In this document: piece after piece, positions 1-11,810 of the stretch
Position numbering within the stretch: the first letter of the stretch is position 1
How the letters are laid out: each line of letters opens with the position of its first letter
Source: Puccinia triticina
Lineage: Eukaryota; Basidiomycota; Pucciniomycetes; Pucciniales; Pucciniaceae
Length of the DNA: 64,000 nucleotides
NCBI RefSeq assembly: GCF_026914185.1
Contig: NC_070568.1
Location: 3,926,001-3,990,000 of the forward strand
Direction of reading: 5' to 3'
Program-made: the position numbers and the translations under genes
The notes under the pieces: model-generated
What the model was told of the DNA's origin: nothing
The model's input: only the letters and a program-made list of their open reading frames with translations
Database searches by the model: none

Positions 1-1029
1 TTTGCTCCATCTCCTGCAGACCCATGTCTGTTCACCTCTCAGGTTCCCAACTGGGAATGTTTCGTCCACGTCTATGTGGACAACATGATTATCATCAGCC
101 ACAACGTTCAGCGCTTCAAATCACTCATTTCGTCAAAATTCAAAATGGAAGATCTTGGTGAAGCCAAACACATACTCGGCATCAAACTAACTCGGTCATC
201 TTCGACCACCCTCCTTCTCAATCAAGAAGTCTACACCCAGTCAATCCTGGAAAACTACAACATGGTGGACTGCAGGACTACTTCGACGCCAATGGTAGCC
301 AACTCCAGGCTGACAAAAGCCTCCGACGCAGATCACAATTCCTTCAAGCAACTCAACGTCAACTACCGGGAGGCGCTAGGCCTACTCAATTATCTCTCAG
401 TCTCGACCAGACCTGACATATCATTCACGGTTTCCCAACTTTCTCAACACCTCGAAAAGCCAGGAATGGCTCACTGGAAGGCGGTCCAGCACCTTCTTCG
501 TTATCTAGCGGGCACCAAACATCACGGAATCCAACTGACCGGTTTGCGCAAACTGGAAAACATTGCAGTCTACACAGACGCCGACTTCGCCAACTGCACC
601 GACGATCGACGGTCGTATTCAGGTTAAGTCACGCTATTCGCCGGCAATCTTCTCTCTTGGCGATTGAAAAAGCAGCAAACCGTCTTCACATCGACAACAG
701 AGGCAGAGTACCGCGCTCTTTTCGAAGGCGTCCAAGAATCTGTATGGCTCAAGTATCTCTTCCAGAGTCTTTCAGTTCAGTTCACCACCAAATTCAAAGT
801 TTTTGTCGACAATCAAAGCGCCATCGCCCTCGCAACAAACCCCATCTTTCAACAAAGATCCAAACACATCGACATACTCTATCACTGGCTCCGAGAGGTC
901 CACGACACAGGTTTAATTCACATCAATTACGTTTCAACAAATCAACAAAAAGTGGACATGTGCACCAAGGCGCTTGGACGACAAAAACACCAGCAAATCA
1001 TCACCGACCTCAAGATACAGCGGCAATGA
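1..1029 (+). pseudogene. Ty1/copia pol fragment (end of reverse transcriptase plus RNase H)
   Basis: The reading frame is already open at base 1. It carries the end of a copia reverse transcriptase (FVHVYVDNMIIIS, the YVDD box with its last Asp changed to Asn), a DLGEAKHILGIK segment and a copia RNase H. RNase H motifs include YTDADFANCTDDR, TSTTEAEYRAL and FVDNQSAIALA, with the C-terminal KHIDILYHWLRE block. The frame is broken once by TAA at 625-627, in RNase H beta-strand 1, where other copia proteins usually have an aromatic residue. Both halves are in the same frame, so this is a point lesion. The YVDD to YVDN change also removes a catalytic metal ligand. The rest of the element lies outside the window. 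Confidence 0.93.
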
Positions 1030-1030
1030 G

Positions 1031-1600
1031 AGAGGGGGGGTATTGAGGCTTTTAGAGCCAGGCATACTCTCATGCGCCGTGCTGCGGACTTAGACCAGTT
1101 AGGTTTGAACTTAGATGATGATACTCAACAAACCTAAGTGATTATGTAGTGATTCCCCTACCTAGACTGTAGTTGTTTTTCATTCATTCTCACTTTCATC
1201 GCTTCATCATCAAACTCATTCAAACATCTCATTCACTTGGTCTTAGGTATGCCCTCATCTCATCTCCTTTGTTCTCACACTCTCATCTCATCAATATCAT
1301 GTCTTAGGTGTGCTTCCACCTTGCTCGTGTCCGCGCTCCCGTGTCATCTCACTCACAACTATTGCTGCTATAGGTCAGTATACAGTCGTTGTTTTTCATT
1401 CATTCTCACTTTGATTGCTTCATCATCAAAACTCATTCAAACATCTCATTCACTCGGTCTTAGGTGTGCTTCCACCTTGCTCGTGTCCGCGCTCCCATGC
1501 CATCTCACTCACAGCTATTGCTGCTATAGGTGTGCTTCCACCTCGCTCGTGTCCGCGCTCCCGTGTCATCTCACTCACAGCTATTGCTGCTATAGGTCTC
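1031..1600 (+). repeat. Polypurine tract and 3' LTR of the copia fragment, with internal tandem repeats
   Basis: A polypurine tract (AGAGGGGGGG, 1031-1040) follows the RNase H stop and precedes TATTGAGG, read as an LTR start with TG changed to TA; a related solo LTR at 42959 starts TGTTGAG. The LTR holds a ~216-bp direct duplication (starting near 1166 and 1382). It also holds a ~69-bp unit beginning GTGTGCTTCCACC near 1309, 1464 and 1530. The right end is uncertain because eIF4G sequence begins at about 1610 and the 5' LTR is not in the window. Confidence 0.7.
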
Positions 1601-1614
1601 CTCCTTGTCGCCCA

Positions 1615-2382
1615 TTACGCCTCCGCCCGCGACTTCTCATTCGCAGCCTGCTTCACGGCGTCGTCTGCAGCCTTGCCCGCCGCCGCCGCCGCAAGCTCGT
1701 CCCGCTTGCTCCACCCCCGCTCGTAGTCCTCCTGGCACCGGTTCAGCAGATACTTCCGGAACAGCTGCCCGCCATGCACCTTGTTTCCCGTCACGTCCAC
1801 CGGACTTTCGTCCTTGACGCCCGGCGAGAGCTTCTCCATCAGCTTGCGACAGAGCTTGGCATACATCTCCGACCAGTGGGCCTCGTCGGTCGCCTTCTCG
1901 AAGATCAGCGCGATCACCTGGCGCAGGATCCGGCCGTCGTGCTCCTTCTCGGACTTGTTGGCCCAGGCAATCACCTGGTCCGAGATCGACTCGAACTTGT
2001 CGAGCGTGAGCTTGTTCAGGAGCGCCTTCACCTTGCGGTTCACCAGCTCGGGCGAGTTCTCTTCCAGGACGGTGGCCCGGGTGGCCGCCCAGCTGTTGGC
2101 AGACGGCTGCAGAGGCTGGACGGCCTCCACCTGGAACATCTGCTGCATCGACATCCCCCGGTTGAGGTTGGGGTTGTTGGCGCTCGAGGAGGGCGGATGG
2201 CTGGGCGCGCCGTCCCGTCTCGATCCCCGTCCGCTCCGTCGACTCGTATCCCGGGCCCCGTTCGACATGATCCCGGGGAGGGCGTTGGTGCTCGGACTGC
2301 GCGACATCTGGCCGGTGGGTCGGCCGGGCAGCATGATGCCCATGCCGATCGGCATGGCACCCATCGAGGGCCGGTTGGACTG
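1615..2382 (-). pseudogene. eIF4G fragment (start of MIF4G domain)
   Basis: On the minus strand an open stretch encodes a proline/serine-rich linker (NRPSMGAMPIG, RSPSTNALPGIMS) followed by the first part of a MIF4G domain. Characteristic segments are VKALLNKLTLDKFESIS, ALIFEKATDEAHWSEMYAKL and LFRKYLLNRCQEDYERGW. This matches the eIF4A-binding HEAT domain of translation initiation factor eIF4G. The coding sequence begins after an acceptor-like TTATTATCAG and stops abruptly at 1615, inside the helical part of the domain, exactly where copia LTR sequence starts. The full family protein is well over 1,000 residues, so this is only a piece. It may be a relic of the host gene cut by the retroelement or a captured exon. 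Identity is well supported; origin is not resolved. Confidence 0.85.
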
Positions 2383-2859
2383 ATAATAATTAACCAAATT
2401 TAATATGAGGGAAAGATAATGTTTTTGGTTGGAAAGCCAAGAAATAAAATGGGAGTGGTAACAAAGGATTTGAAGAGTTCTAGACACCTGCTTCTGAGTA
2501 TCATAATGTATTAGGAATTTTAATGACCTGGAGAGGTAGGCAAATATGAATAATGATTCAACTTACATAGAAGAACCTTTTCCTTTTCAACCAGCTGCCC
2601 CTAAGCTACAAGCCATGAAAGAAAGCATATAGAAAGTGTCATGGCAAGCAGCTTCCGGAGACAGGATTCCCTATCAAAATCACCTGGGATTTTTGTTCTT
2701 AACTCATAACATACTCTTCTGTTACATAATGGGCAGGAAAGGATCATTTGCAAACATGGAGAAATACATTCTTTGTGATAATGGTGGTGAAAATCCAGAG
2801 AGACTGTTTTTCTTCATTGTCACAGTAAGGCATTTTGCATTCATTATCAACAGTTTCTG
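2383..2859 (-). pseudogene. RING-like gene, 3' half of a split copy
   Basis: The minus strand here aligns with plus-strand 19086-19560 over its whole length. It covers the ENECKMPYCDNEEK segment, the following CHHYYHKQC region (here frameshifted and interrupted by stops) and a downstream non-coding stretch around CTTGGCTTTCCAACC. Indels after the first RING cysteines abolish the reading frame. The upstream half of the same gene lies at 13810-14880 on the same strand; both halves end in the 8-mer TTGTGCGC (plus-strand notation). The gene therefore appears to have been cut by the block 2868-13801. Immediately downstream comes the eIF4G fragment. Confidence 0.7.
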
Positions 2860-2929
2860 TTGTGCGCTAAGAATGTCTGCTGTACGGAAGCGCAGCAAGA
2901 GTTTTGGATTGTCCAAGGAACCGGCTACC

Positions 2930-3993
2930 TAGCCAGGCACCGGGCGGACTTAGTGAACGGCACTACGTCACGCCGACCCAAATCAGGCTGCCTCGGCCAA
3001 GGTTTCAGAGACACTTTAGTTAACCCGTAAGGGGCTCCTTGAACTAGGACAAGGCCAGTCAAAGGACCGTCCAGATACGGTCTCTGTTCCAGTCCATGAC
3101 CCGAAAGAGCAGGCTGCATTCCGGGGCCGAGCCTAGTTCCGGAGGGCGTCTAAATCAAGCGACCTAGTGTAACGGATGCTGGGAAGTTTTATGGACTTCC
3201 GGTCTTTATCATGCTAACTTATGGCTTAAGATCTATCTGATCTGATAGCTTTGATTGAGCATCGGAGTTCCTGTTAGATTGGAACGAAGTAATGCAATCG
3301 TCATAGCTATGACGTGTTCATTTTATGACGTCATTCAGGTTGTGATTTCTCTTTGGGTTATCTTTGTCTCCTTCTAAAATCTTGTTGCTCTCTTTTCTCT
3401 CTTTCTCATTGCAATATTCTTTGTCAATAATGTTCCTCAAAAAGTATTACATACTATAACTTCGAGAAAATCATTCTCTATTCAACAAACAAAACCTTAT
3501 CATTACACTTAAGTTTGATCGAACATCCCGATAAACTTAAAAGATCGACTTACTATTAAAGCACCTGCGAGTTGTCCTCTTGGATAAACTTCAGAGCCAA
3601 TATATAGCTAACTGAATAGTAGGCCGTGCCTCACACCTAGCTTGACCAAATTGGATTACGACCAACAGAAAAACCTCAGTGCCTGGCCAGATGGGGAAGA
3701 CGCTCCGAGAAGGAGTGATAAGGATGGATATTTAAAGCCCAAGGATATGCGGCCACCGGCCAATGCCCAGGCTTCATCCCCGTAACCGACTTTCCTCTGG
3801 CTTCCACCTGATCACAGGTATCCCTCTTCCCAAAGTCATTTCGCCCTTCTGCAAAATATTTTATCAAAAAAGCTCTACAAACTCTCTTCAATTTCCGTCC
3901 CCAGTTATTGCTATTCTGTCCCTGTTCAAAGTCTGAATAGTGGTTCTAGATAGAGTTTTAGTCCGTACCTCTGATTATATACCCCCGGCCACC
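2930..3993 (+). other. Non-coding leader of the DIRS-like element
   Basis: No convincing gene. A GC-rich stretch (2930-3180) is followed by AT-rich sequence with a pyrimidine-rich run (3355-3420) and then the gag start. This would correspond to the left terminal repeat and leader of the retroelement, but no matching inverted or split repeat was recognised at 7782-9020, so the left boundary is not defined. Confidence 0.35.
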
Positions 3994-5792
3994 ATGTCAC
4001 AGAACCTTGATAACCTCTCCGCCAGTATGAAAGAGGCAAATCCAGTTAGCCCTAGCGAAGACGCTGACGTCACAGCTCGCCTGACCCGCTCGCAAGCCGC
4101 AGACCCCGCTGCAAAGGCTAATTTCCTAGTCCAATTAGCCCTTGAATCCCCTCCTAACCCCCAAGCGGTCTCAACCTCCGCACAAGCCAAAGTACCAACG
4201 GACAAAAAGGCAAAACCGGCAAAGGCAACCGCCAAACCCGCCCCGGCCAACCCAAACCCCAAAGAACCCGCCGCCACGGTCAAAGGTTCAGTCCCGCCAC
4301 AAACTAGTCAGCTTTTGGCGACGATAGGGGCAAAACATGGTAAGCCATCCTTCTACTTCTTGGCCCGGTTATAAGGGAATCGTGAAGAAAGAGAAACTCA
4401 CTAATTCTCCTCCCCAAAACAAATGAAAATTAGCAGTGATAGAGGTAGACAATGCTCCAGACTCTATCCCCCAACCCACACCAATTGCTAGTGAAGTAGA
4501 GAAAGCAAAAGATGACCTCATCGCCACCATGCTCAAGGCAGTTCTGAAGGCCGGGAAAGACGGTGCAAAAGATGACCTCATCGCCACCATGCTTGAGGCA
4601 GTTCTGAAGGCCGGGAAAGACGGTGATCAGTTGAAATCCAACATGTATTTCAACTGTTACAAATCCTTGGTCTTAGGGTTAGCACTTTCATATCTGAAAG
4701 CTCATTTGCCACAAGCCCAACAGTTCTGACCAGTCTTGTCATTTCCCAGGGAACCAGCTACAATTCCGGTTACGTTGGTCCCGGCAATGAAAAACCAGCT
4801 ATCTGGAGGCCAACCGGTAAAGTGGTCCTTTACCTCAGACCCAAATCCAATCCCAGTTGGTGACCAAGAAGACACCACGGCCAGAGGCGTGAATTTCCAT
4901 TGGGGTCATACAAACTCCCACAGGGATGTAGGATTCACCCCCTACTTCAAAAGAAACCTAACGGAATTAAAAGGTCTGCTACCCCTGACAATTTTCAACA
5001 ACTTGTGGCAAGACGGGCAAGACGTGGCACTACAGTACCACGCGGAAAAAAGGCCCAAGGGCAACAATAACTCAACTGAACAAGGGATGTGTTACACCGG
5101 GTACTCCTACCCAAGTTAATGGCTCATGTCGCACAGCGACTGGAGCTTGAACTACGACGAGTTCTTAGTAAGCAACCCTTCACCATAAGCCTTCCGACAA
5201 GTTCACCAGCCTCACCAATGTTTGTGCTCGCCAGATAACCATGCGGGATATACATTGCTACAAAACCTTGGGCCAATGGATCATCCTCCACAAAGCAAAC
5301 ACCAATAAAATACTTCAAAAGGATGGATTCATGGTGGCGTTACGCTACGATATCCGTATCCGGGAAAAAGCCTTTGCACACCGGGTCATCAAGAACGGTG
5401 TTGCCTCCTTCTCGGACATATTGGTCTTCAGGCAAGAGGTCTACAACACAGCCTACGGTGAATCTCGTCGCCTGGAGGAGCTCTTGTTCAGAGACAGCAA
5501 CCCCTACGCCATTGGGGGCCCAAGATTTGGATGTGATCCCCACACTGGTTTGAACCCAGCCAAACGAGCAACTAACACTCCAAACCCGCCAAGACCGTCC
5601 CCGGCAGCATCAGCAACAAGCCCAATCAACCCCAACCCAAACAACGCTGCAAACAGCCTCCCGGCCAAGCCGAAACAAGGCAGGTCAAAAGGCGTGGGAT
5701 ATCTCAGCAAGAACTTCATCCCCAACTTTGGTGGGAAAGGCGCTAACTGCCAAGGCCCCATGCAGCCTGGAAGCGGCCCCAAAGGACTGTAG
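3994..5792 (+). pseudogene. DIRS-like retrotransposon gag with three spliceosomal introns
   Basis: The ATG at 3994 sits in GCCACCATG. Three introns join the frames exactly: 4340-4436 (GTAAGC...CAG, phase 1), 4678-4749 (GTTAGC...CAG, branch CTGAC, phase 2) and 5168-5234 (GTAAGC...CAG, phase 0). The spliced frame is 1,563 nt (520 residues). It has an Ala/Pro/Lys-rich N-terminal third, a short internal duplication (KDDLIATML, 26-residue unit, at 4509 and 4569), a globular middle and a Pro/Asn/Gly-rich basic tail. One in-frame TAA (5117-5119) interrupts exon 3 and is consistent with CAA to TAA. Assignment as gag comes from its position just upstream of a DIRS-type RT; no family motif is diagnostic by itself. 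Confidence 0.6.
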
Positions 5793-6128
5793 GCCCCTCC
5801 CCCCTCTTTTTCATTCCTTCTTTATACTCAGCCCCACTCAGTACTATTCCACCCCTCCCATCCATGCATACCCCCACATCTGTACCAAAGAGAGGCACCA
5901 TTTTGTTTTGGTGACCTGGTAGCCTCAGCAACCGTCACCCATACGGGATGCACAGGGCATAACCCCAACTACATTCTTAGTCTATGCCCAAGAGAATATC
6001 TGTTACTATGTAGTACAACACGCATGCTGCATTTGTTCTAGATCTGGTGCTGAAATAAGATTGGTTTCTACATGTGATCCAATAATTATAGTGAGGAGAT
6101 CCTATATGGAAATGAAAGTGAACCAATT

Positions 6129-7781
6129 GTGATCGGAAGCGGAGAGTCTCTTAGTGAACCAGACCCGGTGTGGCCCGTTAAAGAGGAATGCAACATGAAT
6201 GTCATGGCTTGGGAGGTTGCACTTGCAAAAGCCAACCTGTTACCCGAGTTCCAGGACGTGCCGAATGGCTTCCGTCACGGTTTCAGTCAGGGTATCCCAG
6301 TCCACAATCTAGGCAAAGCAGTTCCTTACTTTGCTTCCCCCAACCACCCCTCTGCGTTGATGGCCCGGGAAAAAATCAAGGAGTAAATTGCAAAGGAAAT
6401 AAAAGCTGGCTGCATGTTCGGCCCCTTTCCATTGGAGCAAGTGTGGGACCGTTTTGGATTTTTTAGGACGAACCCATTAGGAGCCGTGGTGAACGGAGAC
6501 GGCTCCCTCAGGGCAATTAACAACCTGTCCTTCCCCCATAATGACACAATGATCCCTTCGGTCAATTCATTTGTCAACAAGGAAGACTTCCAGACTACCT
6601 GGGACAACTTCAATGCTGTGTCAAGATTCCTGCAAGGAAGGACAAAACTGGCTCTCATGGCAATCTTTGACTGGGAGAAAGCCTACAGGCAGATCCCCAC
6701 AGCCCCCGACCAATGGCCGTTCTTAATGTTTATGGATTTCAACGACCAGATTGTGATCAATACCAGAATTGCTTTTGGAGGGGTTGCGGGCTGTGGATCT
6801 TTTGGCAGACCAGCTGACGCCTGGAAACAGATAATGCTGGCTGAGTTTAACCTTGTCAACATCTTCCGCTGGGTTGATGACAACTTGTTCATCAAAGAGC
6901 TAGATTCAACGGTGGAAATGGGAGACATCGTGCGTAGATCGGACAATCTGGGTGTTAAGACAAACCCGACAAAGACATCACCCTTTAAAACAGAGCAAAA
7001 GTACATTGGTTTTGTTTGGAACACCAAGGAAAAAATGGTCCGGTTACCGGAGGAAAAAATTGGCAAAAGAATAAGGCAAATCAAAGCCTTCCTGGTCGTT
7101 GGCGAGGAGTTCCTCTACAACCAGGCCGAAGTTCTGGCCGGAAGGCTTAACCATGTATCGTACATGCTTCCACAGCTCCGCTGTTACTTATGCGGGCTAT
7201 ACTGTTGGATGTGCAGCTGGGTACATAGGAGAATCGCGTTGCCTATCCCAATGGATGTCAGAAGCGACCTCGAGTATTGGCAGAAGACTCTGCTTTCTTT
7301 TAAACGTACCCGCTTAATCGCAAGCCCGGACCCAACTGAAATTGGGTGGATGGGAGACGCATCTACCGGTTATGGCATCGGAGTCACCATAGGTAGATCG
7401 TGGGCCCAATTAAAGCTCAAGGAAGGTTGGAATGACGGAGAAAAACCGAGAAGAGGAATTGCATGGCTCAAAACGGCAGCGATCCGAATCGGCATCCTCA
7501 TGATGAAAGAGCTAGGTGTTAGACAAGGCAAAACCCTCATTGTTTGGACTGACAACACAACAACTGAGAACTCAATTAGGAGCAGGAAATCAAGAGATTT
7601 CCACGTCAACAAGGAATGGAAACGAATCCAGGACCTCCTGCTTGAGTTGCAGGTCGACCTAGTCGCAAGACAAGTAACTTCGGAGGACAACAGGGCAGAC
7701 GCACTTTCCCGTGGCGACCGGACTGGCCAGGCCATCGGGAGCCGAATAATGGAGCCGAATAACAGTTCCTCTCCCTCTTGA
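6129..7781 (+). pseudogene. DIRS-like reverse transcriptase / RNase H
   Basis: One frame encodes an N-terminal extension (GFRHGFSQGIPVHNLG), an RT and an RNase H. RT blocks include NNLSFPHND, AIFDWEKAYRQIPTAPDQW, AFGGVAGCGSFGRPADAWK and the catalytic FRWVDDNLFI. The RNase H has GWMGDASTGYGIGV, VWTDNTTTENSIRSRKSRD and the terminal TSEDNRADALSRG. The RT spacing and the ADALSRG ending are typical of DIRS/PAT retrotransposons, which integrate with a tyrosine recombinase and make no target duplication. The frame is broken once by TAA at 6384-6386 (consistent with CAA to TAA). The tyrosine recombinase expected downstream is not recognisable, so this copy is incomplete. Confidence 0.85.
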
Positions 7782-9020
7782 CCTCGACAATAGAATGTTT
7801 CACCCTACCCTAACGGAGTAGCTCTCACTCTCCGGTCCCAATACATAATATCTTGTGGTAGATATCTGTATCCCCGGTCACCATCCAGTCGGGACCATTG
7901 GTTTCATTCCGTGTTTCCAAATTAAATTCATGTCAGTACGTCGGTGCCTGAAATGTTAGCAATCCATAAAACCCTCGCGGTGGGCTTCCTCCCCCAATAC
8001 TGTCACCCACATCAATTCCAGCTGAGGGGCAATGGTCATCTCCGTGGGTCAGAGATTTCCTGTAGACATGCAGAACCTCCCACCACAGACCTCCACGGTC
8101 TGAGAGGAGCAGTTGTGAGACCCCCTTTAACCATCACGCTGCAACCAAGGAAATTGTCAAAATACAGAAGCAGCTAATGGAAGGGACTAGGTTAAGCCAA
8201 CCCTATTGAAGCAACGATGGTCTGCTGCTACGGTAGTTCTGGCCGGAAAGACCCCACCAAGCTTCCTACACACGAGGCCTAAACAAGGTCCCTCTCCCTA
8301 CGCCTTCGCGGCATCTGAGCGGGGGTTGATGGACCGCACAGCTGAAACCCCTGATAGGGCCGAGACCAGCGCAGCTAGCCGGGAATCCCTTCGGACCGCG
8401 TGGAAGCAGAGCTACCCGCGACCCCGGCCTGCTCCTTAAAAAAAGGTTATTTAGCCAAGGGAGACTCCCTGCTTCAGGGAGACAACCAGCCTGCTAGGCG
8501 CACGTCCGGGTCCGGAAGGCTAAAGCATCAAGTAAAGGGATCATGTGCCTCCAGAGGCGGGGGGGGGACCTACCACTAGGTAGTGGAGACAGAGGCGTCG
8601 GTGCAGGGCTCTGGACCTGATAGGTCTAGAGTTATGGGTCTTGCACCGACCCTGGCACACACAAGTGTGCGCTTCTTCTCTGGGGGCGCCTTGGTGCGCG
8701 CTAGATCTCAGCCCCTATGAGGTGCGAGACGCAGCCTGACCTTCGCGGCGGCGCTACAGCGTCTCCACTCTCGGGACTGACCTCCTACTAAGCTTCGAGC
8801 TTAGCACCTGCCTCCCCCCCCAACCCACACACGGCGGCCTTGGGGAGCTGGTCCACTAGGGCTAGATTCTCGGGGCTGCCTAGGCGACTTAAGTCGTTGA
8901 ACCTGTCCAGAAGCAACACTGTAATGGAGCGGGAGCTCTTCCGGTGCGGCCAGAGCATCCGCAGGTCACACCGCGCACGCCTCGCACCTGCGACTCAACC
9001 TTCCCCAATCTTCATCATAA
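7782..9020. other. Non-coding region after the DIRS-like RT
   Basis: No gene recognised. It includes a GC-rich stretch (8200-9000) with a run of G at 8561-8569 and a C run at 8814-8821. A tyrosine recombinase or methyltransferase ORF, normal for complete DIRS elements, was looked for and not seen. The Harbinger-like element begins at 9021. Confidence 0.4.
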
Positions 9021-9310
9021 GAGCATCTCCAACGGTCCGGGGGTGGATTGGGTTGCCTTTAGCAGCCTGCAACCAGATGTCCCGGACTGTCACAAACATT
9101 TCACAACAGTCCAAATTATGGACTGTCCAAACCCAGCCGGGGTGAGTTGGCCTGCCAGGCAGTGAACCCGGCGACAAGCACTCATCCACCGGCCCGAAAA
9201 ATTCAATCCTCCATCAAAATGGATCCAGTCAAGATTCTCAGACCAAGGAAGAAGTAGCTACTAGCAAAGCCTCCGAAGACATTTCATCAGTTCCTTCTGC
9301 AATATCAAGC

Positions 9311-11810
9311 TAGAGATGGGCGCATGTAACCCGTTGCGGGTATCCGCTATCCCCTGGCGGGTACCCGCCAGAGGCCCTCGGGTACCCGCCAGCGGATGCG
9401 GATGTCTGAGATTCCGGCAGAATCCAGCAGATACCCGTGTATTTCAGCGGGTATCCGATCTCCCTAGGGGATGCGAGCCACAGCTGTGCAGAATCACTGC
9501 GAGGGCTTACCCTTGGCCCCACACCCCCGGCTCCCCCTTGGCCCCGTACCCCGACATACATGTCCTCCGCTGAGGAACTCCTACCGTGCCAGGCGGTAGG
9601 CAGTTGGTGGAGGGGAAATGAGAAATGAGAAACTGAGCTGCGTATGCCCTCCGGGGTGATTGGCCGTGAATGAGCGCAGAGAAATGTGTAGCGTTGGGGG
9701 GGGGGGGGGTGATTTTACAACGGCTGGAATTGCGCGTCGGCGGTGTTTTACTTGATAGAGGAGCCGGGGATACTGCCGGCGGGGGTGTGATCAAAACCAG
9801 AAGGTGGAGAAGACCAATGTTGCGGGGTAGTGAACTTAGAAGACGTGGGATTCTGAGAATACGGGCAGAAGAAGCCAGGAACAATAAACTTTGAATTTGA
9901 TGGAAGACTGAAAAATACGGTTAGAGTAGGTCCATGCCGCTCCAAAGCCTGAGTTCGAACTGAACTCAAACTTTGGAGTTTGTGACATCTAGCAGACATC
10001 TCATCACAACCTAGCGGTCATGCGCGTGCTACAACAACTAGACAGCTTAAACAAAACAAGACAAAAAGAAAACAGAACCAAAAACATAGAAGAGAATGGA
10101 AAAAGGAAGAAATCCTGAAACGCCTTGAGGATGTGCGCCACGCCGCGCTGTCGGACCTGAAAAAGTCTTGAGGGCTGGGGACTGCGCCATACCTCTCATT
10201 GAGTCGCGGGACCCAATTAAAGTTTCATTGAGTCGCGGGACCTAATCATATTATCTAATCATATTTCATTGAGTTGCAGGACCTAATGATGGCCGCTGGC
10301 GCGCACCACGCGCAAGAAAAACTTAACCCCCACGCGTGTACCCATCTGTCCACCACACTGCCCCATCCCCTGCTCCCCTCTAAGACCAAACACCATCATA
10401 TCCGCCAACCACCATCATATACTCTTCACCATTACTTAGAAAAACGCCAGAATAGGTTGAAGTCAACAAAGAAGGGAACTGTGCTGACAGTGGAGTGATC
10501 TGCTGTCAGCACAGTTATTTTATATGTCAATACATGTTTGGGGGTTGATTAATCGACTCCCAAAAATTTGAGTTCCAACTCCCAAAAGTTGTATATGTCG
10601 CAAGGACCAAAAATCAACGTCAGGCCCGGGTCGCGCAGACCAAAAATTGACCCGGGCGATTTTTGGGAGTCGGACCTCTAATTTTGTCAACAAGTTTGGG
10701 AGTCGGGGATCCAATTTTACAAAAAAAGATAAAAATGAAGAAAAAATTATATCTCCTGACTGGGGTGCCCAAAGCCCCCCCAAAACTTTAAAGCAGTCAG
10801 AAAGTGGTCTCCAGAGCACATGGGAAGCTTCGCGGCAGTAGAGCACCTCAGTCAATGGGTGTGCTACTGTGGCTCCAATTTGGCGGATCTCCTCAGTAGG
10901 AAATCCGCCAAAACCACAGCTACCATGCCCCAAATTTTTACAACACAGAGGTAAATGACCCCTCTAAGATTGCTTAGCTTCTAGGCAGTACACCACTAAC
11001 AGAAAATATTTTTGAGGGGCTGGGGGCTTTTGCTCATATCTCCTACTAAGGTACGCATTGTGAAAATTTATAACTCTTCACAGAGGCACCAAAATCCTGC
11101 CAAAATTTTACAGCATTCAGGAGTTGCTCTTAGAAGCACATTATGAGCTGTACGGAATTAGCCCACTTCAGGAAATGTGTATGCTACTAAGGCTCTACTT
11201 AAACCCGCCAAATTGGAGCCACAGTAGCACACCCATTTACTGAGGTGCTCTACTGCCGCGAAGCTTCCCATGTGCTCTGGAGACCACCTTCTGACTGCTG
11301 TAAAGTTTTGGGGGGGCTTTGGGCACCCCAGTCAGGAGATATAATTTTTTCTTCATTTTTATCTTTTTTTGTAAAATTGGATCCCTGACTCCCAAACTTG
11401 TTGACAAAATTAGAGGTCCGACTCCCAAAGATCGCCCGGGTCAATTTTTGGTCTCTGCAACCCGGGCCTGACGTCTATTTTTGGTCCTTGCGACGTAAAC
11501 GACTTTTGGGAGTCGGAACTCAAATTTTTGGGAGTCAATTAATAAACCCCCTACATGTTTTATCTCATTCTTTAGCATGTTTTGAGGCGCGGGTATCTGC
11601 AGACACCCGCGCCGTGGTTATTTTTTTTTCTTTCTGTTATTCAAATGAATATTTTGTGTCTTGAGCACCTTTTGAGGGGCGGGTATCCGCCCAGGCGCAC
11701 AGGTACCCGCTGTCGGATGCGGATGCGGATGCGGATGCCAGGAAATGGCTAAAATTGGCCGCGGGTATCCAAACACGCGTGGGTACCCGGATGTGTGGCG
11801 CCCATCTCTA
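9311..11810. mobile_element. hAT-like element (8-bp TSD TATCAAGC), 2,500 bp
   Basis: The 13-bp inverted ends TAGAGATGGGCGC start at 9311 and end at 11810. TATCAAGC is duplicated at 9303-9310 and 11811-11818. The 8-bp duplication and a TAGAGATGGGC terminus are characteristic of hAT elements. Subterminal regions are packed with GCGGGTATCCGC / GGGTACCCGC motifs on both sides, as expected for transposase-binding repeats. No transposase is encoded. A second element (10540-11551) is nested inside. Confidence 0.88.
10540..11551. mobile_element. MULE-like foldback element (9-bp TSD TACATGTTT)
   Basis: Two arms of about 350 bp (10540-10893 and ~11205-11551) are near-identical reverse complements around a ~310-bp spacer. 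The ends are GGGGGTTGATTAATCGACTCC and its complement; TACATGTTT is duplicated at 10531-10539 and 11552-11560. Long terminal inverted repeats with a 9-bp duplication point to the Mutator-like superfamily. There is no coding capacity. It lies wholly inside the hAT-like element. Confidence 0.82.

Noticed and set aside
1237..2403. 388-codon plus-strand ORF
   Set aside because: Composed of LTR tandem repeats and the antisense of the eIF4G fragment; no family features.
8200..9000. GC-rich structured block resembling rRNA or a structured RNA
   Set aside because: No rRNA core motif recognised; more likely retroelement terminal sequence.
7782..9020. Tyrosine recombinase expected for a DIRS element
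   Set aside because: No frame with recombinase motifs seen; element reported as incomplete.
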